Source: Siphonodentalium dalli
Taxonomy: Eukaryota; Mollusca; Scaphopoda; Gadilida; Siphonodentaliidae
Reading direction: 5' to 3'
Assembly (NCBI GenBank): GCA_032622095.1
Contig: CP136069.1
Span: forward strand, 102,764,278 to 102,828,277
DNA: 64,000 nt
The position numbers and the translations under genes are program-made. The notes beneath the pieces are model-generated. The model did not search any database. It saw nothing but the letters and a program-made list of their open reading frames with translations, and was not told the origin of the DNA. The number at the start of each line of letters is the position of its first letter. Within the stretch, counting starts at the first letter, position 1. Below, piece by piece: positions 1-11,290 of this stretch.

Positions 1-275
1 TGCCACGTTTTTAAAAAATTGACTGAAAAATGTAGGAATAAAAGCTCGGACAAAAGTTACATGTTGTGAAAATTTTCTAAGTCGAAAAAGGGGGGATAAC
101 TCCACCAAAAAAAGTCCGACAGACGTCATAATTGCAGGGCACAGGTTCCCATGGTGGTTGATGTCTGTACCAAGGTTCACGGAAATTTGTGTCCACGGAC
201 GGACGACGGACGGACGACAGCCAAGCTGACTCCAGTATACCCCCCCCCCCCTAACTTCATTGCGGGGGGGTATAA
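1..275 (-). repeat. Interspersed repeat unit, end with GC-rich hairpin
   Basis: This stretch is the reverse complement of the first part of the array at 55649-56440: it shares the segments reading (on the minus strand) 'tggcac..caccatgggaacctgtgc', 'attatgacgtctgtc' and 'gacttagaa'. Its end at about 236-275 is a stem of C-run and G-run around 'taacttcattg', as in 55649-55680, so the hairpin marks the family's terminus. A short (ggacggacg) run lies just inside it. The unit is cut by the window start. No coding capacity is seen; the family is recognised only by its second copy here. Confidence 0.8.
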
Positions 276-356
276 TTACATTGAGATCCGACGAGCACTA
301 CTGTTCAAGTTATGACATGAACAGACATCGGACAGATGCCTCCCACGCCTGGTATG

Positions 357-396
357 AACACCCACCCCACCCCCCCCCCACCCCCCCCCCCCCCCG
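357..396. repeat. C-rich low-complexity tract
   Basis: Long runs of C broken by single A or G. The ORF that runs through it is an artefact of the tract. Confidence 0.9.
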
Positions 397-1810
397 CATC
401 AGAACAAACAATCTTGTTGTTCTGTGTTTTAATATCTCTAACTGTAGTTCTATTTAATAAGGAAATATCTAACTTTTGAACAGTTTCACCAAAGTTAGGA
501 GGTTACTGAAATATGTGGCTTTGTCGTGACCATGAATTCACTTGAATAATATTCCACAATATGGAGGCCACTTCGGTAAGTAAAAGAGTGACCAGTTCTG
601 AACTTTGTATTTCCAATACGGATATATGGAACCAAAACTATATGCAACAGGATCACGCTGAAGCTACATTTAGCCATGACAACTTAGAATTTAACACTGC
701 ATCTTAAAATTGAGCATTTAAAATTAAATTGGCCTTTGTAATAACTTTTCTCACCACATGCAGCTTTGTTCCCAGTCTTGGAAGATAGAATTGTCTCAAA
801 ATTTGTATGTCCCTATTAAATATATGTTCAGTTTGTGGCTCTGCCATGAATGTTTTTTACTCCAACCATCTTCATGCTAAGTCAATAACCTGTGAATGTA
901 CATAATTGCCATATCATCATCTTATGGGTGGACCACATTGAGTGAATATGCAAGCTAGTTACGTCCAGTTTTCAGACTAAATGATGACGACTGACTAAAC
1001 ACATTAATCTGGTTGGCCAGATCAACTCACAAAGGTATTAAAGTTTGGCCAAGCAAAGTTCATTATTGTTGCAACAGTGTCTATTTGATGGCTGGTGTAA
1101 TGGTATTACTAGATATAAAGTCATGTATTTATTTACCTATGTCGTTATTATCATGTACCTCTAAATATCACCATATACATGCAGTAGGCTCTGGCACTGC
1201 TTATTTATCTTAATCATGGGGTGCACAAAATGGCTGTTTTCCTTTTAAGCTTGGAGTTAAGACGAGCGTGACACACCCACAAGTTCCCCTGGACAATAGG
1301 GGAACTTAATAATTTTTCCAGAAATCTAGTGGTATTAGACACGAGGTATGTGGATTTTATGACCACCAGGTATAGTTTAAGTCAGATATTCCCCTTACTG
1401 TTGGGTATTCAGCCAAATAATCACCTCAATTATTTTTCCCAATACCCGACAGCTCAGGGAATATCCTATACATAAACCACCAAATAGTGCTAGCCTGAAA
1501 ATACCTTCTGTTTGAACCATGACTTCAAAATCTGTAGGTATCTGAAACAAAGAAATTATATTTCTTAGATATAGGGTGCAATGTTCCTTCAAACCTTATT
1601 TCAAAATATTGATAATAGGCCATCATCACATATATGATACTGAAAGCCTTGTGTCCAGCTCAATCATCTTTTGAATCATTGACAAAGTATATTGGCTATC
1701 ACCAATACAATGGATTTTTTTATGACTGCGGTCGAGCACTGTAATAATGTCAACGGTTGTCAAGCGTGGTGGCAGCGTACACAACTTTTGAGTCGTTTAG
1801 TACAACAATG
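397..1810. other. Unannotated AT-rich stretch
   Basis: No convincing coding region, inverted repeat or tandem repeat was seen. ORFs here are short and have no recognisable domain. Confidence 0.5.
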
Positions 1811-2814
1811 CAGTGAACAGAAAATTATTAGGCTCCCATCCTGAAAAATCTTGTGGCCAAAAGTTTAGCCAAATGAAAATTTTATTAGCCAAATGAAAAA
1901 AAAAATTGGCGAAATGTTTTTTGGCCTAATTAAAAAAAATTTGGCCAAATTATATCCTCATTTTCTTGGCGCTTCACAATTAATGACTAAAATATTTGTT
2001 TTAAATTTTATTTGTTACTCAGAATAAAAACATAACTAAAACACAAAAACAACTTTAAAAACAATATTATACCAACATAGGTATGCGTTATATCGCAGAC
2101 AGATCAATTCATGTAAAGCATTAATACAAAATTCGGCGGGATTTCACATCCGACCATATGCAAAAAGCCCGGTGGAAATCGAAGTCAGAAATATTTTAAT
2201 CGCGGAGACGATAGACTGTTCTACTTTGGCTATGGTTGTTACTTGTATTTCCTTCATGTTTTTACTTTCCTTCAACGTTTGTTCAGATGCACTGTGGGAG
2301 TTGTTACCTTAACCAAATTCGCAAACATAAAACTAACATTCTATATAAATATAATCACATAAATCCTCTAAACCAATTGTAATAACTCTATGTCGCTGAC
2401 ACCATGACGGTCGCTAACTAATGCTTATTATAGTAAGGTGAGAACTGTTGAATATCTATTGTATTCAAACCTTTTATGATGTGAAGCCATGTTGTTATTA
2501 GATGGGATGTATTTATGACACATTATGTAACAATGAGTTAAGAACTGCTCGCCTGTATATCCAATTAAGGAACAATGCATTTAGGTATTTTATCTTACAG
2601 ACTGCCAAATCAACAAAAAATTACAGAACCAGTTTTATTTACGAAATACTTTCGTCGCGTAACTTCATCTGGACTGTCAATCTATTCAGCACTTTTTAGA
2701 TAGCTTTCCGGCCCCATGCTTTCCATCTCCATTTTGGCCAAATGAAATTTTTATTAGCCAAATTCGAAAAAGATTGGCCATTGGCCAATTTGGCAACCGA
2801 CAGCGCGAACACTG
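1811..2814. mobile_element. Non-autonomous hAT-like element, copy A
   Basis: Same family and orientation as the well-bounded copy at 60601-61726. Shared parts are the left subterminal cluster of 'agccaaatgaaa' motifs (about 1865-1965, followed by 'cacaattaatgactaaaa') and the right end (about 2740-2814) reading 'attagccaaattcgaaaaagatt' and finishing GCGCGAACACTG. The left boundary CAGTG at 1811 is tentative, because the first 50 bp are diverged and no clean 8-bp TSD is visible. No transposase ORF is seen. The subterminal AGCCAAAT/ATTTGGC motifs are likely transposase-binding repeats (inference). Confidence 0.7.
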
Positions 2815-3365
2815 TCTGCAATCTTTTGAGAAATCCCAATAGAACTATATCTTCCCTATATTTTTAGCGTAAAAATTCCCAGTAAGAACTAGTTTTATCT
2901 GCTTTTTTCTAACACAGCAAAAATTGAGAAGTTACCCCAGTTACAAATTTTCTGACTATATTGTTGCATAAATCCATAAAAATACGAGAAGTAATAAGAT
3001 ATATTTTAAACATTCAGGGAGGATTATATGTTCCTGATATATGTTTAAACTTTCATCCAAAACTATGAAAAATAACAAAAAGATATAATATGTTTTATAG
3101 ACTTGTTGTTGTTTTGGAGAAGAGCTAGATGATGACACATCATTCTCGCTATCCGTAAAATGGTCCATAACATTTTACCCCATCAGAACGTGATTATAAA
3201 GAAAGTGTCAATGCAACTGTAGTTCAACTTGGGAAGGAGTTAACTTTTTTTCTGACCATGAATAGAATGATAAAGAAGAAGGAAGGTCAAAAGTATTGAG
3301 TAGAAGGGCTTGTGTTGTGCAGATGAAATTATTTTCATTTCAAACATTTCACCAAACATTGTTGT
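2815..3365. other. Unannotated stretch
   Basis: AT-rich sequence with no supported gene. The last part (about 3190-3330) already resembles the degenerate repeat that follows, sharing 'gtgtcaatg' and 'caacttgggaaggagttaa' with 3450-3500. Confidence 0.4.
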
Positions 3366-4360
3366 GGCTGCAGGGTGCATGTGCCGATGGATCCAATTGG
3401 AAATCCAAGATGGCTGCTGGTAGCCATGTTTTTAACGAATTTCATAAATGAAAGTGTCAATGACACTGTAGCTCAACTTGGGAAGGAGTTAATTTTTTGG
3501 TTTGCAATGAATAGAATGATAAAGAAGGGAAGTAAACTAGAGGTCACCCCGAAGATCCAAATGAAGTTTGGTGATGATCGGTGAGGGATATTGTCTGTAG
3601 GGTGCACCAAAGGTTTTAGTCATACAAAGTGTAAATTCCAAGATGGCCACTGGCTGCCATGTTTTTTGACTAATTTAGGTCAAAATAGGAGACTCCCATC
3701 TAGAGGTCACCCTGAAGATCCATATGAAGTTTGGTGATCATTAGATGAGGGACGTGGTCTGTAGGGTGTGCCAAAGGATTTAGTCATGCAAAGAGTAAAA
3801 TCCAAGATGGCTGCCAGTGGCCATGTTTTATGGCCAAATGACCCCAAAATGACTTGTACCAATCTACAAGTCAGTGTTAACATCCATGACAAATTTCATG
3901 GTGATCAGACAAACATTACGGCCTGTAGCCCACGCTAATGGATTGCAATTTGATATCCAAGAAGGCCGTTCTCATCTACATGTCAATGTCAACAGCCATG
4001 ACAAATTTCATAACGATCTGACCAAAGGTACAACATGCCAAACAATTTAGTCATGCAAAGAGTAAAATCCAAGATGGCTGCCGGTGGCCATGTTTTATGG
4101 CCAAATGACGCCAAGATGACTATTTCCCATCTACATGTCAATGTTAACATCCATGACAAATTTTATGGCGATCAGACAAACATTACGGCCTGTAGCCCAT
4201 GCTAATGGATTGCAATTTGATATCCAAGAAGGCCGTTCTCATCTACATGTCAATGTCAACAGCCATGACAAATTTCATAACGATCCAACCAAAGGTACAA
4301 CTTGTAGCCCATGCCAAACAATTTAGTCATGCAAAGAGTAAAATCCAAGATGGCTGCCGG
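3366..4360. repeat. Degenerate tandem array, block 1
   Basis: Imperfect units carry the ordered landmarks 'tttagtcatgcaaagagtaaa', 'atccaagatggctgcc', 'ccatgttttatggccaaatga', 'catctacatgtcaatgttaac' and 'atgacaaatttcat'. The landmark 'tttagtcatg' recurs near 3778, 4046 and 4320, a spacing of about 270. The same array continues at 6770-7116 and 10214-10730; the three blocks were one array before two insertions split it. No protein is encoded: the ORFs across it are frame accidents. Confidence 0.85.
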
Positions 4361-4488
4361 CAGGGACATATCCAGGCCATTTTTCATACCGTTTACCGGT
4401 TTGGGCGCCCAAACTCCAGGCGCCCAAAAAAAAAATTGGGGAAAAAAATTCATTTTTTTTTATTATTATTTTTTTTTTCAATTTAGGT

Positions 4489-6218
4489 CAGGGGGGGGGG
4501 GGGGGGGAGTCGGAAAAAATTTCCAGGCACGTATGATGGGGTGGGTGGGTGGGTGTCTCTTGGGTCCAAAAAGCAGTTTTTTCCATATGCCAATATTTTT
4601 TTCCATTCCTGCTATTGAGTCTTATTTTGATGTGTTTTGAACAGAAACGGGTCATATATAGTTAATAGTAATGCTATACTACATATAGAGGTTATCAGAA
4701 GTTTGATCAGTTGCACAATGGCCAACAATAACCCAAATTCAACTTGATATAACTAGAAACTGCGCTATTGGAAAAATAAAATTTAATCAGGATTCCATCT
4801 ACTGATACAACAAAATAAGAATAACTATGCAGAACTCAGCTGAAAATAAGCAATTAAATGAAAGCACACTTGACCATATGTGACATGGAATTAAAGATAT
4901 AATAAATAAATGGAATAAAATAGACTTTTGACAACGTAAAACATAAAATCTTAACAAATAAATTGAAGGCCAGCCGGGCCAGCTTGAACAATTTCACATT
5001 GTTTTCCATGTTAATGTGGATCAGCTTGTAATGTTAATCACAGTAACGAAGATTTTATCGTCACTGATATCGTGAGCAAAAAAGAAGTGAAATTGGGCTA
5101 TCCATCCATATTATTCCCAATTATTACGAAGCCTATTACTTCAGGCAGTGGCTACCAGCCTGCCATTACACGCTATAACATGTTTCCTCAGTTCTGGTTT
5201 CTGAGATGCCCCAAGAAGAGTAGCGCGGGTATATCATGGTTATGTTTGGTATTAGCATTATTCTTCAAACTGTGATGAACTGGGATGAACAGTTGTATTT
5301 CCACATGTTTTGACAAACAATTTGATTCCAGCAATACAGTAATGCCCTAATTAAACGACTCCATAACCACAGCAGAATAATGAGTAATTTTTCAGGATTT
5401 AGTCGGAAATATGGCTTGTCATTCATCCTGAAAAATTACCTATTATTCTGCTGTGGTTATGGAGTCGATTAATTAGGGCATTACTATATATCACATAGCA
5501 AATATCAAAATATCAAATAATCTGAAATTTGTTGTACCGGTGAAACACGATAATTTGCTTTATATAGTTATGAAATGGCGAGAAATTAACTTTATATGAG
5601 CAAAATTTGATAGAGTAAGAATTTGGGGTGGGGGGGAAGATACCTCGGCATTTCTTACCATAATAATATAAAATAAGTGAGGGAAAAAAAATATATGAGT
5701 GGGGGGGGGGGAAGATACCCAGGGCGGGAAAATACCCAGGGGGGGAGATAAACTGTTACACCGGTACCATGTGATTATGTGACTAGATCATGTGACTATA
5801 TATTATGAAAATGAATGTTAATAAAAACTTTGGCACTCTGCCTATATATCCCTTGAAATGTGATTATGTTGACACATTTCTTGATTAATGACACTTATAT
5901 GATAAATTCAAATAGTATCGTTATCTCATTATGCACTGTTCTATTCAAATATCGCGCAATAAATTATGATAATGTCAGATAATGCAGGATAATCAGCTAT
6001 TTGGTTGCTCAATTGATAATTTTCTCAAATTTAGGGGGGGGTGGGTGTCCGAAACTGACCGGAAAAAACTTCCTGAAACGGAAAAAAAAGGGTGGGTGTC
6101 CAAAATTGCCTGGAAAAAAAGGCTGGAAACGGAAGAAATTGGGTGGGTGGGTCCCCCGAGGCCGGAAAAATTAAAATGATCATACGTGCCTGGAATTTTT
6201 TTCCGACCCCCCCCCCTG
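4489..6218. mobile_element. Nested inverted-repeat element with G/C-run ends
   Basis: Ends are CAG plus a long G run followed by 'agtcggaaaaaatttccagg' and 'cacgtatgat' on the left, and the reverse complement at 6177-6218 on the right. The direct repeat TTTAGGT flanks it (4482-4488 and 6219-6225), 7 bp visible. Subterminal tandem copies of 'gggtgggtgtcc' lie at both ends (about 4540-4560 and 6028-6150). CAGGGG ends and a 7-8 bp TSD suggest hAT, but the superfamily is uncertain. No coding region was recognised. Confidence 0.75.
5338..5485. mobile_element. Palindromic MITE-like foldback
   Basis: Arms of about 60 bp (5338-5398 and 5425-5485) are near-perfect reverse complements around a 26-bp loop; they begin 'agtaatgccctaatta' and include 'ccataaccacagcag'. 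A flanking TA at 5340-5341 and 5482-5483 is compatible with a mariner-type TSD but could be part of the palindrome. It lies inside the element 4489-6218. Confidence 0.8.
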
Positions 6219-6769
6219 TTTAGGTCCCAATTCATACCATAACAAGATGCAAAACATTTATATACTTATATATATTGACATAAGACATTTAAGTTTACAA
6301 AAAGATTTAAGTTTAACAGTTGGAATCATACTGTAAAAGTATGTTTGGCTTTATCTAGCTTTCATCTGTGAAAACTTCAAATAGTTTTTGAATCAGTATA
6401 CAGTACAGGAACAGTGACAATTTGATCAAATCAACCTGGTTATCAGGTGGGATCTCATAACACCAAATAAAAAATTAACATAGAGATTTGTACTAATAGT
6501 AATTATTAACTTAATAGACATTGTTTCTGTACTAGTATATTATGTATGTGTCTCTCACTTGAATTTTAGAAAATAGCCTATTATATGAATTAGAGTGATA
6601 ATGGTAAGTCTCATTTCAAGCAGGATAAGCAGAATCCATTGAACCAAAAGATATCTGACAATAACTTATAAGCATTTCCAATCCATTATCCATACATATT
6701 CAGGATATGCCTTCGGAATATCATTGCCCAAAAACAGGTGTCCCCAAAAAATCCCTGGATCTTTCACTG

Positions 6770-7116
6770 GCTGCCGGTGGCCATGTTTTATGGCCAAATG
6801 ACGCCAAAATGACTATTTCCCATCTACATGTCAATGTTAACATCCATGACAAATTTCATGATGATCCGACCAAAGGTACGACTTGTAGCCCGTGCCAAAT
6901 GATTTTGTCATGCAAAGAGTAAAATCCAAGATGCAGCAGCATTGTTTTATGACCGAATGACCCCAAAATGACTCGTTTCCCATCTGCACGTCAATGTTAA
7001 CATCCATGACAAATGTCATGACGACACAACCAAAGGTACGACCTCTAGTCTGTGCCAAAGGAAAGGATTTAGTCACGCAAAGAGGAAAACCCAAGATGGC
7101 TGCTGGTGGCCATGTT
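6770..7116. repeat. Degenerate tandem array, block 2
   Basis: Continuation of the array at 3366-4360. Two copies of the 'gtcatgcaaagag' landmark sit at about 6907 and 7072. It ends abruptly at 'ggccatgtt', where the LINE begins. Confidence 0.85.
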
Positions 7117-7695
7117 ACATCTTGGGTAAGTTCTCGCGCCATGGGCAGCACACTCCAATCAAATCCCTTTTTGTGGCTTTTCAGTTGATCTAGACTCTGG
7201 ATATTTGGAACACAAGAAGAGTTTCGCATGTGGAAAAATTATATTCGTTTTTATCGATGCCATGAAGCTGTTTATACCCGGAACTTTTACGTTGTTTGTG
7301 ATATTTTTCTGGGTTTTTGATGTCCGTGAGTACTGTTCATCCCATGCACTGACTTTCCGTCCCCTGTGCACCGCCACACCTCAGCTGACTGGCAAACTAA
7401 TTAATTTTCCTAATCGGAAAATAGAGATCTCGATTGATTTTTCACTACAGTCGCGACCAAAAGACATGTGGTATAGGAGCCAAGATCTATGTGCTCCTAA
7501 TGCAGGTTGAAAGCTTCGACTACCAGCTGGTGTTTCCGCAACTACATACGTGACCACCTTGGACTGAATAGCAACATCACGCGCGGATCTAGAGGTCGTC
7601 GGAAACGCAGTATACGAACAGTACATGGAAATAGAAGTACACTGATGGTGAAAAAACGTGAATAATGGAAGGCGAACCCATCGAACCTCATCCGC

Positions 7696-8428
7696 TTGGA
7701 TTCCTGCCCTGCAGAGTTTCTCGCCATTTCTCTTTTCAACTCACAATCCCCTCGCAACAAGACCAACATCATAGATAACCTCACAGTTGATAATGACCTG
7801 GACTTGACTTTCATCACCGAAACTTGGCTCAACTCATCTGGGGAAAAAGTCCTCATGGAGGAGATGACACCTCCTGGTTTCGAGTTATGCTCATCACCTC
7901 GTAAATCTTGTGGCGGGTGGTGGCATTAGCCACCTTTATCGTGACACACTAAGTGTAACCCAAACAACTATTTCCGACTACAAATCCTTTGAATCCACAG
8001 AATTCTCAGTTACCTCCTCTGGACGAACTGCTGTTTTCTTGTGCATATATAAACCACCACCAAGTAAGAAGAAGAAAACCACATTCTCAATGTTCATCAA
8101 CAATTTCTCTCACCTCATTGGCAGATATGCTGCTGACCAACGCTGACTATTGATACACTGTGATTTCAACATCCATTATGAATACAAGGACGACAAGGAT
8201 GTCACTGATGTCAAAACCCTCTTAGGAGATGCTTCCTTGTACCAACTGATCACCAAATCGACACATCGCCTTGGAGGAAATCTCGACTGGGTTATTGTGC
8301 GTGATGATGCATCACAAGTCAATTATGTTGACGTTCAACATCGCATATCGGACCATCATCTCATCTTAATATCGCCAAGCCCCCAACTGAAATTCAACTC
8401 TGTCAACCGGGAATTTGAAATCTATTAA
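7696..8428 (+). pseudogene. LINE endonuclease domain, frameshifted
   Basis: APE-like endonuclease of the LINE at 7117-10213, read in three pieces (7696-7929, 7910-8146, 8150-8428). Visible landmarks in order are 'NKTNIIDNLTVDNDLDL' with 'TFITETWLNSSG' (the ETWL glutamate motif), a 'GGGI' turn, 'LCIYKPPPS', 'CDFNIH' (normally GDFN; the glycine is replaced) and 'HRISDHHLI' (catalytic SDH). In the family this enzyme nicks target DNA to prime reverse transcription. Frame changes near 7915 and 8147 and the altered GDFN motif make it inactive. Confidence 0.85.
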
Positions 8429-8891
8429 ACCACGAAAATTCGCCAGCGGTTTCGACTCCAGTTCCCTCACCAACATGGTGGATTGGTACGAAGAACTTCG
8501 AAATGTTCTGGATAAACATGGCCCAACGAAGACCAGGGAAGTCACCAACTGTCCATCCATCCCTTGGTTCTCCGCTGAGATAAAACAAGCAGAACACCAG
8601 TGGAGAAATAGCGGCCTGACAGTCCATCATGAGATCTTCAATAACAAAAATAACCAAGTGAACAATATGACGAAACTTGCTCGCCAGGATCACAATAGCG
8701 AGAAAATCTCATCAACCAAATCAACCAAAGTTCTTTATTCTCTAGTGAGTGAACTACATGTATATGGAAAACGCAAGACATCCGTTTTCCCAACCATCAT
8801 CAAAGCTGACGAACTCCCAAACGCGTCAATTCCTTCACCGGTGCGCCACTTGAGCCGTTCCGTGCTGTGTCGAAAGATGAGGTCAAAATAG
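8415..8891 (+). pseudogene. LINE linker between endonuclease and RT
   Basis: Continues the same LINE in another frame. Residues such as 'VLDKHGPTKTREVT' and 'PWFSAEIKQAEHQWR' correspond to the conserved linker of CR1/L2-type proteins ('HAP.K.....R...PWF...'), which joins the endonuclease to the reverse transcriptase. It overlaps the next frame at 8867-8891, marking a frameshift. No separate function is expected. Confidence 0.75.
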
Positions 8892-9660
8892 TTATTCTGT
8901 CCGCTCCACCAAAATCGTGCACTCTTGACCCGATACCCACTGATATTCTACTTAAACATATTGATGCTATCATCGAACCAATCACTGATATGATGAATTT
9001 ATTGTTGTCTTCGGGCACGGTCCCCAGATGCTTCAAGAATGCCACTGTCATTCCTCTTTTGAAGAAACCATCATTGGACTTCAGACCTGTGTCGAACCTG
9101 CCATTTTTATCGAAGATTCTTGAGAAACTTGTTGTAATGCAGCTGAAGGAACACTTGTCCAAACACTCTCTGATGGAAAAGTGCAAGTCGGCTTACCACA
9201 AAGGGCACAGTACCGAAACGGCGTTGAATCGGATTACATCAGATCTCCTAACCGCAGCTGATGTTGGACACATTACCCTTCTAACTCTCCTTGATCTGTC
9301 GGCCGCGTTCGATACTCTGGACCATAGCATCATAATTCGGAAACTTGAAGTCACATTCGGCATCCGAGGTACTGCTCTGCATTGGTTCGGTTCTTACCTA
9401 TCAGAAAGGTTTCAACGGGTGCAGATTGGGAATTCTCTCTCCAACAATTTTCCACTACAGTTCGGAGTCCCCCAGGGATCTGTACTAGGACAGGTCTATG
9501 TTATACCTACTGTATACTCAACCACTGGGTAGCATCATCAGGTCTCATGGTGTGGACTGCCATATGTACGCGGACAACACCAAATTTTACGTGTCTAGTA
9601 CTGCTGACAAATGCAATGAACTTGTTTCCATTGTCGAGGATTGCCTATCTTCCATAAAAT
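8867..9660 (+). pseudogene. LINE reverse transcriptase core, disrupted
   Basis: The 221-codon frame 8867-9532 holds fingers and palm: '[12 protein letters not shown]', '[19 protein letters not shown]', motif A '[13 protein letters not shown]' (about residue 142) and motif B '[10 protein letters not shown]' (about residue 199). After a frameshift near 9500 the catalytic motif C is read as YADN at 9567-9578 instead of YADD, losing one catalytic aspartate. A stop at about 9660 is followed by an internal deletion. The enzyme would have copied LINE RNA at the nicked target; this copy is dead. Confidence 0.9.
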
Positions 9661-9663
9661 GTT

Positions 9664-10086
9664 AACCAACTTCAGCGACTCATTAACGTTGCAGCACGAA
9701 TTGTTTCCCGAACAAAGAAATCCGAACACATTACCCCTGTTCTTGCCGATGTTCACTACCTATCCATAAACGATCGGATTACATACAAACTCACGCTGCT
9801 TTGTTATCAGCGAAACTCAGCTGACTTCCCAGTGTATATACACGAACTGCACATTCCTTACAAGCCACAACGATCGTTACGATCCAACGACCAAGGACTT
9901 CTAACTCAGTTCACCGGAAATCTGAAGACGGTTGGAGATAGGGCGTTCAGGGTGAACGCTCCAGCCTCCAGCAGTCTGGAACTCTCTCCCGTAAAATGTA
10001 CAAACCAAATCATCTCTCGATGGGTTCAAAACAGGCCTCAAGATCTACCTGTATGCGAGAAGTTTTCCCAATTATACCACACATAA
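9664..10086 (+). pseudogene. LINE C-terminal segment
   Basis: After the deletion the sequence resumes with 'LQRLINVAARIVSRTK', 'HITPVLADVHYLSINDRITYK' and 'GDRAFRVNAPAS', the typical end of CR1/L2-like ORF2 proteins. The last part is open from 9832 to 10086. It matches, block for block, the C-terminal parts of the LINEs at 51432-52166 and 60041-62784. Confidence 0.8.
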
Positions 10087-10213
10087 GATCACGAAAAACA
10101 AGTGACACTTTGTTTTAAATGTATGTTGTATATTCATATTTATGTATTCAATGTAAAGCGCTTAGGGCTCTAATGAGGATAAGCGCTCAATAAGTGTAAT
10201 TATTATTATATAT

Positions 10214-10730
10214 TTTTATGGCCAAATGACCCCAAAATGACTCGTTCCCATCTACATGTCAATGTTAACATCCATGACAAATTTCATGATGATCCGACCA
10301 AAGGTACGACTTGTAGCCCGTGCCAAAGGATTTAGTCATGCAAAGAGTAAAATCCAAGATGGCTGTCGGTGGCCATGTTTTAAGGCCCGAATGACCCCAA
10401 ATTCACTCCCTCCCATCTGCATGTCAATATTAACATTCACAACAAATTTCATGATGATCAGACGAACACTCCGGCATGTAGCCACCATGCTAATGGATTG
10501 AATTTTGAAATCCAAGATGGCTGCTGGCAGCCATGTTTTTTTGCCGAATGGCCCCAAAATGACTCGTTCCCATCTACATGTCAACAGCCATGACAAATTT
10601 CATAACGATCTGACCAAAGGTACGACTTGTAGCCTGTGCCAAACGATTTAGTCATGCAAAAACTTAAATTCAAGATGGCTGCTGACGGCCATGTTTTATG
10701 GCCAAATGACCCCAAAATGACTTGTTCACA
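10214..10730. repeat. Degenerate tandem array, block 3
   Basis: Third block of the 'atccaagatggctg' array, with landmarks at about 10330 and 10647 and the variant 'gaccccaaaatgactcgttc'. It fades out near 10730. Confidence 0.85.
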
Positions 10731-11290
10731 TCTACCGGATGATAACTTTGCTTTTAGTTATCTGATTGTTCTTAAATTCAACCGAATCTCTTGATATTTG
10801 GAACGTGGTTCAAATTTCAGAAGACAAAGTTCAAGTTTGAATTTGGTCACAGTCCGATGAATTTTGACAATGATAGAGTTAAACGAGAGGCCGATCACGA
10901 TCGGCAGATGTTTAACCCATACCTTGGCGATAGCGATCTTTTTATGAGTGCAAGAATATCAACAATTCACAGCGTACTATTATTTATTAGTTTCATAGTG
11001 GAATCAGACTTATTGAGCAACTTGCTCATTTAAACACAATAGGAACATGGATATGACATTCGATTTCAACCTATTAGGTCACTCCAACAGAGATACATGT
11101 ATGTGTGATAGATTGATAAAGATAATTATGCCCAACCACAGTCAGACAGATGCACCATAGCTGTTAAAGATATAATAGTTACAATATTAACATCATAATA
11201 ACTCTATTTATTTACTTCTTACAATGGAACCTGAGTCATAACAGATTATGTTGTTGTGTTAGCTGCATAGTAAAAGTTATGGGATGATTG
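10731..11290. other. Unannotated stretch
   Basis: No supported gene. The 80-codon ORF at 10791-11033 has no recognisable domain. Confidence 0.4.

Larger units (their letters stand above)
4361..6769. mobile_element. hAT-like element (outer of a nested pair)
   Basis: It is flanked by the perfect 8-bp duplication GCTGCCGG (4353-4360 and 6770-6777) and has imperfect TIRs: CAGGGACATATCCAGG at the left against CAGTGAAAGATCCAGG read inward from the right. An 8-bp TSD with CAG-starting ends is the hAT signature. The interruption falls inside the array motif 'gatggctgccggtggcc', which reads through normally once the element is removed. Most of its length is a second element (4489-6218), so its own sequence is only about 680 bp. 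No transposase was found. Confidence 0.85.
7117..10213 (+). mobile_element. CR1/L2-like non-LTR retrotransposon, broken copy
   Basis: A LINE inserted into the tandem array: 'ccatgtt' ends at 7116 and 'ttatggccaaatgacc' resumes at about 10214. It carries an APE-type endonuclease, a reverse transcriptase and the C-terminal segment in the correct order, spread over several frames. The 3' end has the CR1/L2-type block 'gtaaagcgcttagggctc..aagcgctcaataagtg' followed by a TTA-rich tail (10152-10210). About 150 codons between the YAD(N) motif and the C-terminal domain are missing. The first 500 bp (7117-7640) are probably 5' UTR or upstream coding sequence and are not recognised. It cannot be active. 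Confidence 0.85.

Noticed and set aside
4199-4640. ORFs of 95 and 109 codons
   Set aside because: They run across tandem-array and poly-G/T sequence of the transposon ends, with no domain.
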